From Gibbula magus (Eukaryota; Mollusca; Gastropoda; Trochida; Trochidae), in assembly GCA_936450465.1 (NCBI GenBank), contig OW388293.1, forward strand, positions 27,657,860 to 27,721,859: a DNA stretch of 64,000 nucleotides, in the 5' to 3' direction. How positions within the stretch are numbered: position 1 is the stretch's first letter; the number at the start of each line of letters is the position of its first letter. The notes beneath the pieces are model-generated. The model saw only the letters and a program-made list of their open reading frames with translations, ran no database searches and had not been told where the DNA came from. The position numbers and the translations under genes are program-made. This document shows positions 38,801-50,800 of this stretch, piece by piece.

Positions 38801-41800
38801 TCACATCCTTAAAAACCTATTTTCATCTTCTTCTCCAGTTCCAAAAGGTCTAGAGAGCTGAAAAGTTGCGTGCAGACTCCTTGGCCAATGGGGATTCTAA
38901 ATTGTAGATTTTGTGACCCCATGACCCCAAATGGGGTCACAGGGGTCACATCCTTAAAAACCTATTTTCATCTTCTTCTCCGGTTCCAAAAGGTCTATAG
39001 AGCTGAAAAGTTGTGTGCAGACTCCTTGGCCAATGGGGATTCTAAATTGTAGATTTCGTGACCCCATGACCCCAAATTGGGTCACAGGGGTCACATCCTT
39101 AAAAACCTATTTTCATCTTCTTCTCCAGTTCCAAAAGGTCTAGAGAGCTGAAAAGTGGTGTGCAGACTCCTTGGCTAATGGGGATTCTAAATTGTAGATT
39201 TCATGACCCCATGACCCCAAATGGGGTCACAGGGGTCACATCCTTAAAAACCTATTTTCATCTTCTCCTCCAGTTCCAAAAGGTCTAGAGAGCTGAAAAG
39301 TTGTGTGCAGACTCCTTGGCTAATGGGGATTCTAAATTGTAGATTTTGTGACCCCATGACCCCAAATGGGGTCACAGGGGTCACGTCCTTAAAAACCTAT
39401 TTTCATCTTCTTCTCCAGTTCCAAAAGGTCTAGAGAGCTGAAAAGTTGTGTGCAGACTCCTTGGCTAATGGGGATTCTAAATTGTAGATTTCGTGACCCC
39501 GTGACCCCAAATGGGGTCACAGGGGTCACATGTTTAAAAACCTATTTTCATCTTCTTCTCCAGTTCCAAAAGGTCTAGAGAGCTGAAAAGTTATGTGCAT
39601 ACTCCTTGGCCAATGGGGATTCTAAATTGTAGATTTCGTGACCCCATGACCCCAAATGGGGTCACAGGGGTCACATGTTTAAAAACCTATTTTCATCTTC
39701 TTCTCCAGTTCCAAAAGGTCTAGAGAGCTGAAAAGTAGTGTGCAGACTCCTTGGTCAATGGGGATTCTAAATTGTAGATTTTGTGACCCCATGACCCCAA
39801 ATGGGGTCACAGGGGTCACATCCTTAAAAACCTATTTTCACCTTCTTCTCCAGTTCCAAAAGGTCTAGAGAGCTGAAAAGTTGTGTGCAGACTCCTTGGC
39901 TAATGGGGATTCTAAATTGTAGATTTCGTGACCCCATGACCCCAAATGGGGTCACAGGGGTCACATCCTTAAAACCTATTTTCATCTTCTTCTCCAGTTC
40001 CAAAAGGTCTAGAGAGCTGAAAAGTTGTGTGCAGACTCCTTGGCTAATGGGGATTCTAAATTGTAGATTTCGTGACCCTGTGACCCCATTTGGGGTCAAT
40101 GGGGTCACATCCTTAAAAACCTATTTTCATCTTCTTCTCCAGTTCCAAAAGGTCTAGAGAGCTGAAAAGTTGTGTGCAGACTCCTTGGCCAATGGGGATT
40201 CTAAATTGTAGATTTCGTGACCCCATGACCCCAAATGGGGTCACAGGGGTCACATCCTTAAAAACCTATTTTCATCTTCTTCTCCAGTTCCAAAAGGTCT
40301 AGAGAGCTGAAAAGTTGTGTGCATACTCCTTGGCCAATGGGGATTCTAAATTGTAGATTTCGTGACCCCGTGACCCCAAATGGGGTCACAGAGGTCACAA
40401 CCCAAAAAACCTATTTTCCTCTTCTTCTCCATTTCCAATAGGTCTTGAGAGCTGAAAAGTTGTGTAGAGACTCTTTAGTCAAAGGTGATTCTTAATTGTA
40501 GGATTGGTGACCCTGTGACTCCAAATACAGGTCACGGGTCATGATCTAAAAACCTATTTTTTGCTTCTTAACAATGTATTACTTGAGATAACTTAGATAT
40601 TCAACCTTAGATAATAAAGGAAATCCTGATGAGCTACAGAGCCCATGGCTCTATTTTTTGTTTTTGGACCTGAACTCAAAAACCGCAAGGCCTCCTTTAA
40701 TGTAATTTGGTATGGAGAACAATCAGCATGTGTCTTATGTAAAGTATTTCTTTGTTTGCAGGACATCATAGAGTTCCTCCAAGCCATTATTGAGAAGTAC
40801 AGCAGGCAGTGGAAAGAAATTTCTTCTTCTCAATTGACTGAAAGGTTGACCTTATTTCATGTAAAATACTGATTAAGATCCAATATGGATGGGCTTTTGG
40901 CATTGCATGGTGTCTGGCATCCGTCCGTCTATCTGTCCATCTGTAAATTTTTGTAAATAGTGCTGTCGTTAGAGCGTTCGGCTCCGTTCAGGATCTGGGG
41001 TTCGAATCCCGCCAGGGGCATGCATGGCAACTTTGTTTGCAGTAAAGAACTGTTATACATGCAGTAAGGTTTGGGTGCAATGCTACACTGAATTTCAGCA
41101 TAGTACCACCCATGGTTCGCTAGTTCCAGCCGATGCTTGCAGGTTTCACCACAATACATAGCCACATGGTGTTGCAGGCGTTCTTCCTGCCATAATACTA
41201 GCAGCCGTGAAATACTCTTGAAAGCAGCGTTAAACCCAAACTCACCTCACCTCTTTATTTGGATTCAATTCAATCTTGTTCACTTAATGGGCACACGGTA
41301 TAATACGTCAAATTATGTCTCCCCCCCCCCGAATTGTCGGGAGACATATTGTATTTGGTTGAGTTTCCGCCGGCGTTGGCGTCGGCGTTGGCGTTCCCAT
41401 TGTTTCCGGAGCATACCTCTAAAACTACTTGACTAATCTTTATCAAATTAGGTATACAGCCTCCTCATATCATGTAGATGTGCCTTTTGAGGGTTTCAGC
41501 ATACCTCTAAAACTACTTGACTAATCTTTATCAAATTAGGTATACAGCCTCCTCATATCATGTAGATGTGCCTTTTGAGGGTTTCAGCTTTTTTAGCTCA
41601 TCAGGCGCATGGCGCTGGCGTCCGTCCATTCGTCAGTCCGTCCATCCGTCCGTAAACTTTTAGCTATTTCGACTTCTTCTCCAGAACCACTTGGTTTAGG
41701 TAGCTGAAATTTTGTATACAGACTCCTTGGGCAATGGGGATTTTAAATTGTAGATTTAGTGATCCAGTGACCCCAAATATTGGCCTCACAGGCCATAACC

Positions 41801-44800
41801 CAAAAGCCCTATTTTCATCTTCTTCTCCAGAACGAAAAGACCTAGTCTTACACTCAGACTATGAAAAAGTATTTATCTGATAATATCACCATTTTATTAA
41901 ATATTGAAAAGGAGACTGTAAGAAATGGAATTTTCATAAAAAGGCTCCTTTTCATTATTATTTTTTCCGTTTTTTTTTTCCAGTCTAAGTGTTAGACTAG
42001 AAAAGACCTAGAAGGCTGTAATATTGTGTGCAAACTCTTTAGCCAATGGGGATTCTAACTTGTAAATTTGGTGACCCTGTTTCGTTTCAAACATATTTTA
42101 TTCATAAGAAAAGGATTGGGTACAAGTTATAAAACTTACAACACCCTCTCCTAAGTGATTACATATATATTATTTACATTCTTTATACAAGATGGACAGA
42201 AGGCAATAATTAAAAGGGCAGAGGAACAATATATAACAATAATTAAGAAAACCTTTTAGATTGACAAATGTAGGTTTGAACGGTTTTAAATATGTTCTGA
42301 TTTTCATGAACTTTCAGATCTGCATTGCCACGTAGAAGTAACTCACAATTTATGTTTAAAGTGGTGATACTGCGTAAATTTGACATCATTGCAGTTCTTT
42401 GTGCAGTATATAATTTACACTCCAATAGATAGTGGTAGGAATTTTCACAAACATTTCCACAGGAACAACTTGGGATATCGACAATACCAACACGAAAGAA
42501 AAAGTGACCCTGTGACCCCAAATATGGGCCACAGCCTAAAAAAACCTTTGAAATTGAATTTTGAACTGATATTTTATGGCACTTCAATCAGCATTTAATT
42601 TTTTCCCTAATAAAATACCTTTTAGATATGTGAGTCCTAACTTGGGTTTGAGAAATGCAGAATTGAGAAAAAAAGTAACTTTGCAGTTAATCTTATTCAG
42701 CAGGAATGTGAAATATATGACGACTTAAGATTACAATCTACATTGTGGACATGTTTCTCAAATTGATGTAATCAATGTGAAATGAGAACTATTGAATAGC
42801 CTATGAACTGAATATTGTAACAAGCCACAAAGGAATAAATTGAAGAGGAGTTAAGAATTCTTTTATTTTACATGAGATATGTGAACTTCATATGACTGGT
42901 GATGAAATGATAAGATAAGACTATTTTCATTTTCTTCCCCAGAACAAAAAGACCTTGAAGGCTGTCATGTTGTGTAAAGAGTCTTTAGCAAATGGAGATT
43001 CTAAATTATAGATTTGGTGACCCTGTGGCCCCAAATAAGGGCCTCACAGGCCATTACCTAAAATCCTGTTTTCATATTTTTCTCCGGAACATAAAGACCT
43101 AGAAGGCTGTAATATTGTGTGCAAACTCTTTAGCCAATGGGGATTCTAAAATGTAAATTTGGTGACCCTGTGGCCCAAAATATGGGCCACAGCCTAAAAA
43201 AACCCTTTGAAATTGAATTTTGAACTAATATTTTATGTTCACTTCATTCACTATTTAGTGGTTTCTTAATAAAATACCTGAGGGAGAGTCATCTCATCTT
43301 TAGATATATATGTGAGTCCTAACATGGGTTTGAGAAATGCAGAAATTGAGAAAAAAAAGTAACTTTGCAGTTAATCTTATTCAGTAGGAATGTGAAATAT
43401 ATGTCGAAGATCAAGTCTCCATGCATTATGGACATGTTTGTCAAATTGATGTAATCAATGTGAAATGAGAACTATTGACTAGCCTATGAACTGAAGATTG
43501 TGGATATTATAAAAAAAACGCCCTCACAGGTCAAAACATAAAAATCTATTTTCATCTTCTTCTCCAGAACAAACTAGAAGGAATATTGCGTTCAGAATGT
43601 TTAGATGTTTGGATGAAAAGGCTTAGAACCGATAAAATTGTGCAAAGATTATTTAGCCTAGGTGATTCTAAATTGTACTATGTACCATGAGATACATCAC
43701 ATTGCCTGTTCTCTCTAAGCCTTATACAGTTAGATCAGTGATGCCAGTGTTTTGTGCAAGGCAGAGGCTATTACATAATTTGGCTGTAAAAGCACATCTG
43801 GCTTGTAACCAGAGCCAAGGGGTCAGCATATTGAATAATCTCCTGTGTGTTGACCTTGCTGAGTGCTCTCTCTCACTTTCAAGACAAAGATTTGTCAGGG
43901 CTAGGGATTGTGCATTATATTGAGACAATATATTTCTGTCTTCATCATCAAACAATATAAACCCTGATGAGCTACAGAGCTCATGGCTCTATTTTTTACA
44001 ATTTTATTTTTTTCGTTTCCATGGTAACAATTTGGACTTTGTCCATATGAAGGGTAGGGGTAAGTAATCTTCACCAAATTTTGTATACAGGCTCCCAATA
44101 TCATGTACATATGTGCCTTTTGAGGGTTTGAACTTTTTAAAATTTTATTTTTAGCTCATCAGTCCTGAAAGGCCCGATGGGCTTATGGCATGGGATGGCG
44201 TCCTTCCATCCGTCCGTCCGTCTGTCCGTCTGTAAACTTTTTGCTTTTTCGACTTCTTATCCAGAACCAATGACTCCAGAGAGCTGAAATTTTATGTACA
44301 GATTCCTTGGCTGAAGGGGATACTAAATTGTAGATTTGGTGACCCTGTGACCCCAAATTTGGGTCACAGGGGTCATAACCTAAAAAGCTATTTTCATCCT
44401 TTTCTCCAGTCCCAATGAACGTAGAGAGCTGAAATTATATGTACAGACTCCTTGGCTGAAGGGGATTCTAAATTGTAGATTTGGTGACCCTGTGACCCAA
44501 AATGTGGCTCACAGGGGTCATTACCTAAAAAGCTATTTTCATCTTCTCCTCAAGTCCCAATTAACAAAGAGAGCTGAAATTTTATGTACAGACTCCTTGA
44601 CTGAAGGGGATTCTAAATTGTAGATTTGGTGACCGTGAGACACCAAATATGGGTCACAGAGGCAGTGACCTAAATGCTATTTTCATCTTCTTCTCCAGTC
44701 CCAGTGGCTCTAGTGAGCTGAAATTTTATGTACAGACTCCTTGGCTGTAAGGGATTCTAAATTTGGTGAGCCTGTGACCCCAATTATGGGTCACAGGGAT

Positions 44801-47800
44801 CATAACCTAAAAGCCTATTTCAATTTACACCATATTTCTGAGATTTTATGTGCACGTCAGCCAGTATTCAATAGGAACAAGAAATAAGATAAATTTCTAC
44901 ATTATGGACATGTTTAATGTGAATCTATTTGAAATGAGCACTACTGAATACCCTTTGAAGGAATAACTTGAAGAGGAATTAATTTGTTTTATTTTATATG
45001 AGATATATGTGAACTGAATATGACTGGTGAAAACATAGGACTATAAAAGAAGGAGCTACATGAGATTTTGACACCACACCTATTTTCATCTTCTTCTCCA
45101 GTACAGAAAAATAATTAGTTGTAGGAAAAACAACATCTAACATATAAATTTACTGGCTGTGAGTCCAGTATCTGCATGTTATGTAATTGCATTGTGTTGA
45201 CCTGGGGGTGACCACTCCCTGACAGAAGGATGAAAACTCATAGTAACACAGAGGTTTCAGGTTTCAAACTACTGTGCAGCACTGTGTTATAGACTCTGTG
45301 TGAGACTGCTTTAGTCTTAAACTGACTCTAAAAAAAGAATTTATTCATAGAATATATCACCATTTTATCAAATATTGAAATGGAGCCTATAAGAAATGGG
45401 ATTTTCAAAAACTGAGCCTCCTATTCATCAAGTAATAAATGTTGATATTTCCAGAATGCAATTAAGAATCAAAACAATATAATGCAAAGGTCTATGATAT
45501 CTATAATGAATGTGGATTAATGTGTAACCAATTTTGATAATAAAAAAATTGATGACTTGGCGTCTTATAATTAGCAAGGGTCATGACCGAAAAAGTTTTT
45601 TTTCTTTTTCTTCTACAGCCCCAGGCCATTATTGTAATAGCTGACAGTGGTGAACTGTATGCAAAGAATTGTATATTCATTATTATATAATGTGTGTACG
45701 ATATTCAAAAATAGTATTATCTCTCCACCACATTATTATGTGTTTGATACCAGCAATTTATTTCCAAGCTACAAAACAAACACTTGCACATATATTAGAC
45801 GAAAAACATCTTTGTCATTTATTATCTATGCATATATTGTCATACTACGGTAACATTTTATAACAAATAACATGTTTCTGTGCAATTTTGTGTTGCTCTT
45901 TCAACACGTATATATATATAGCAGATTGGCAAAGTTATGGAAACAAAATATTTTTAAACTGCTTTAATCGTTTCACTGCCTAGATTCTTATTACTACATT
46001 CCATTATCTGACTATTGCTATAAAGCCCACTCCATAACATACCCCACTTATTATCTCCTGATGAGCTACAGTGGCCATGGCTCTTTTTTTCTCGTTCCCA
46101 TGGCAACAATTTGGACATATTCTTTTAGAAGAATAATAACAGAAATTTATTGGGGGAAGGGGGAGACATTTGTTTTAACGATTAAAAACACTTTCTAGTT
46201 GTGTCATGATTCAGAGGTTGAATTGTGTTTTGTTCTAGAAAACTGATGGAAGAAGTTGCACATGCCAAACAATGTGTGAAGATTGCAAGTGATGTGTTCC
46301 TTGAATGTCTAAAGAACACATATGAAAACTTAGGACTCATGGCAGCTTCCTCACATCTTGTCCTAGCAAGTTTATGGGATATGAAATTTACATGTGGTGA
46401 TGCTGAATTGTCAACAAAAGTTAAAGGGGAGCTGAGCAAATGCAAGGAACATCTGCTTTCAAAGCTCAGATATACACAACATCGCACACTTGAATGGATG
46501 GAAAAACGTTTTTACTATTTTACAACATCTTACCAAATCAAAAGATCCCTTTGGGTAAGAAAATTATTTGTTATTGTGCACAAGCAAAACACATTTGTAA
46601 CTCTTAAAGTGATGGTTCTATCGCGAGTATCGGCCATTTTATTTTTGTGCATTTGATACATGAAATAAAAGGCTATTTTTATAACTTTTTAGCTCATCAG
46701 GCCTGAAAGGCCCAATGGGCTTATGGCATGGCATGGCGTCCCTCCGTCCGTAAACTTTTGCTTTTTGACTTCTCCAGAACCAATGACTCCACAGAGCTGA
46801 AATTTTATGTGCAGACTCCTTGGCCAATGGGGATTCTAAATTGTAGATTTCGGACCCAAATGGGGTCATAGGGGTCACATCCTTAAAAACCTATTTTCAT
46901 CTTCTTCTCCAGTTCCAAAAGGTCTAGAGAGCTGAAAAGTTGTCTGCAGACTCCTTTGTCAATGGGGATTCTTAATTGTAGATTACGTGACCCTGGCCTG
47001 GGACCCCAAATAAAGGCCTCTCAGGCCATGACCTAACAACCTATTTTCATCTTCTCCAGAACAAAAATGTACCTAGAAAGCTGTAATATTGTGGGAAGAC
47101 TCTTTAGCTAATGGGGATTCTAAATTGTAGATTTGGAGACCCTGGGGCCCCAAATAAAGGCCTCACAGGCCAAGACCTGAACATTTTTGTTTCTTCTTCA
47201 TTCCAAAACAGAGACCTAGAAAGCTGTAATATTGTGTGCATACTCTTTAGCCAATGGGGATTCTAAATTGTATATATGGTGACCCTGTGGTGACCTAAAA
47301 ATCTATTTCAGTCTTCATCATTAAAAAATATAAACCCTGTTGAGCTACAGAGCCCACGGCTCTATTTTTAACCTTTAACTTGCGGGTCCCGGAATGGTCC
47401 GGGAGGGCTATAAGCAATTCTCAGGTGTCCCATTCCGGTTCCCGGATACATGGCTTAGAATTATTCACGGCCGTCTCTCAGTTTGCTAGCCATGGCCGCA
47501 AGTCGATTGTCTCCGGGAGTCGCCCCATGAGAATCGCTGTATTAATACTCTGTCTGGTCGAAATGTCCAGCAAAAATCACACCAATTTGCGTGTGCATTG
47601 TTGACCCGTAACGCATCGATAATTAGCTTTACAAACGGCCAATTTTGTCGGGCTTCGCTCCAACGCCTAATCTCCCTGGGGGCTATTTATCACCTAAGTG
47701 TCTGCATTGCCCCGGGGTGAGATAGGCCCGTACATGCTTATCTGTCTCGCGTCCCGCCACATGGGCAGATAGTCTCTAATTACGGGAAGATATTGCGATA

Positions 47801-50800
47801 AGCTTCCTTTCTCTCGCACTTCCTATCATATGAACCAATTGGTTGTTTTCCATTTTTTTATACCAAAATAAAGAGGAAAGAATGGCCTTTATTCCCATAT
47901 AAAAATTGCTATTGCGCTAACAAAACTGAAAATACAGCAATCGCCGAAAGATAGGTGATTTTCGCACTTTTTATCTTTGAAACATGTGGCACATTTACCA
48001 CAACATCCCGCGGCGCTCTATTTCTAATAATCTACTGGGGATATTTTCATAATTCTTTTATCACTATAAGGATAAAAGAATTGTCTTCAATTCCATATAA
48101 AATACTTGTATTTTCTTCAGTAACTTTTGCTGCGCCAAGTGCTGCACAGAAGGTGATATTCGGCTTTGAATAATTGGCGCTCTTAGCATATATCATAATT
48201 ACGGGCGAGATATGTCATGAAGCATTTTATCCAAATTCTTCAAATTTGGTGTCAGCCTACATTGTGGGAAAACGCAGACACCAGTCAATTTTGGTGACCA
48301 TGACCTTATTTTCAAGGTCACCACAACACTTTGACAAATTTTTAAACTCTTGTTAACGTGATATATCATGACTGGATGAACGCAAAGTCTTCAAATTTGG
48401 TGCCAGACTACATTGGGGGATGACACAGATACCAGTCCATTTTAGTGACCTTGACCATATTTTCAAGGTCACCACAACACTTCGACAACTTTATTGTCTC
48501 TTGTTAACGTGATATTTCATGACATAATGTCTTAATATTTGCTGACAGCCTATATTGGCGGGTTACACACCAGTCGATTTTGATGACCTTTACCTTATTT
48601 TCTAGGTCACCACAATGCTTTGACCACTTTTCGAACTCTTGTTAACGCAATATCTCATGAACCCAAGCACCCAAAGTTGTCAAAGTTGATGTCAGTCTAC
48701 ATTGGGGGATGACGCAGACACCAGTCAATTTTGTTGAAATTGACCTTATTTTCAAGGTGACTATGACACTTGACCAAATGATGTGTCTTACTAAACTCAA
48801 TGTTAACGGCGGGGGACATTGCCATGTTAGTGGAAAAACACTTGTTATAATTTTATATCACTATAAAGAGGAAAACAGTGTCTTCAATTCTATGTATAAT
48901 GCGCAAGAACTCTGCATGCGCGAATCTCCGCTACAAAAGGTATAAGTTTCGCACTTCATATATTTTGAACAGCAAGTCCTATTTTTATAATTTTTACATC
49001 ATGGTAAAGAGGAAAACATTGTCTTTAATTCCATATATAATGCGTATATTTTTGCAAAGAACTTTCGATGCGCGAAGCGCCGCAATATTGATGTACACAA
49101 AAGTGAAGAAGTATGATAAATTATAACTAAAATACTGTTCTTTTGATATGCAAATATAGAGGTTTATAAACGATGAACAACTGTCATGACATAATTTTGT
49201 TTCCAGTTTTGAAAAAAAAATATAACATATATTTGAGTACGGGACTCGTCGCTCGGGGAAAAGCCTTTTCGTAGGCGCCTCCCCCCAACCTTTATGTACA
49301 AATTATTATTTTTTTTCTACTTTGAAATAAGCTTCGTGTCATTCCGACGTATCAAGGATTCTGCTATATATGTTGAGAGGGCATGGAAACCCATTCCCAA
49401 TAGATTCCGGGATTCGTCCCACAGGATTGTTCTTGGAGCCTCTCGTTCTCAAAAGAGAACATGGGAAACCTGTCCCGCGATTGAATCCGGGTCCGCCTCG
49501 GAAGACTGGTCTGGGAATTCCCGGAGAGCATGGGAGTATGTTCCCATGGGTCCAGGATCAGCCTCGAGAGACTGCTCCGTGGATGCTCTGCCTCGAAAAG
49601 AGAAGTCATTCGGCAACTGACAACCCAAGCTTCTCTGACATAGTAGTATATTTTCTGCGCCTCGCGGCCGGTGCTACACGTCAGTAAGGAAATCAGAAAT
49701 TGGTCCGTTTGACATATGCGTCGGCAAAATCGGCGCAATGTCAGAAGCCGTCGGCGCTTGCGGGCACAGTTGTCCTAGATGCGCCAGGAGTTTCTGAAAC
49801 TGGCAAATGAACGTCCATGAAGCTCACATTCATTATCTCTGTATGTTTATTGTGTCTAATCACATGTTATTTTCAATCATTTACAGCTTGAGGGATGCTG
49901 CATGGACGTGGACGCAGGGCCATACTGTGACGGCCTAGGGCTATGCGTACTAGGACACGCAGCTTTGAAGCCCTTTCAAGCGACGACGACTTCATCAATG
50001 AGATCCATGCTGATGAAGCCTCTGATATGGAGTCAACTGATGACAGTGATGGCAGCAGTGATTTAGACGCATATTATCGGGACACTGTCATAGATACTGA
50101 ACATGGTGACGGGAGTGACAATGGGACAGTCACAGATTGTCTGAGTGATATAGAGACAGAGATTGCGAGAAACATTCTAGCCGCCGATAATTCCACCGAA
50201 GAAGACTTACCAACATACCACAATATAATCAAGATAATTCACAGACGTTTGATAGAACTTCCTGAGAACCCTCAACCTATTGACTTTTTCGATTTGTTTT
50301 TACATGAAGATGACTATCAGGATATGGCAATAGATATTTCAAACAAGCAACTGAAGACAAAATTCCAAGACCCCGTTCAAGAATGCAACAGTGGCAAGAC
50401 ACAGAAGAGAAGAAGGTATTTGTAGCCATGACAGTAGCCATGTCATTAGTTGTGCAGAGAAACTTTGCTGAGTACTGGTCAAGAAGTGACGTTACCTCAA
50501 CGCCTTTCTTCTCCAAGTGCATGCCCCGAGACAGGTTTTGGCTTCTTATAACCTACCTACATTTGTCTGACAACAAGAAGATGCGCGCTGTCGGAAAGAA
50601 GAAAAACATCACAAGGATGTGTGTGGTAGATGCTCTAAGGCAAAACGCTCGGTCCTCGCAAAACAGATAGAAGAAGGCAATGCGCCAGCAAGGAAGAGAA
50701 AACAAGTAGGCAGAGAGTCTTCTTATGAATGTACAGATTGTAATGTTGCTCTGTGCGCCGCACCATGCTTCAAACTGTATCATACCGCCACTGACTACAC

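Larger units (their letters stand above)
28707..40659 (+). mobile_element. Giant family A element, ~80 tandem 145-bp units
   Basis: The normal head is at 28707 (TTTTTAGCTCATCAGGCCTG, stem-loop, GTCCGTCCGTCC run to about 28803). Units then recur every 145 bp (TGTAGATTTC at 28901, 29046, 29191 and on to 40351, with a few 144- or 146-bp units). The usual 3' end (CCTGATGAGCTACAGAGCCC, ATGGCTCT, T-run) closes at 40659. Units differ at a few diagnostic sites that repeat in order, giving a 6-unit (870 bp) higher-order repeat. The element fills 94% of intron 9 and has no coding capacity; frames of 60-94 residues inside are by-products of the period. Confidence 0.92.
41589..43998 (+). mobile_element. 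Diverged family A element with MITE, LINE and internal duplication
   Basis: The head TTTTTAGCTCATCAGGCGCA is at 41591; the 3' end CCTGATGAGCTACAGAGCTC and ATGGCTCT is near 43997. The core is interrupted at 41842-42000 and 42081-42503. A segment from about 42530 to 42870 (GAAATTGAATTTTGAACT, GTGAGTCCTAAC, TTGAGAAATGCAGA) recurs about 660 bp downstream. Confidence 0.7.

Noticed and set aside
38145..40157. Open frames of 60-94 codons inside the tandem units (also 8137-8410, 39824-40108)
   Set aside because: They are read on both strands at the repeat period, decode to the same low-information text, and vanish where single bases are lost.
28707..40659. CRISPR-like regular array
   Set aside because: Units are 145 bp and repeat in full with no unique spacers, and the context is an animal intron.
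49294..49738. Overlapping ORFs on both strands upstream of the transposase
   Set aside because: No recognised domain, no continuity with the transposase, and both strands are open simply because of local GC content.
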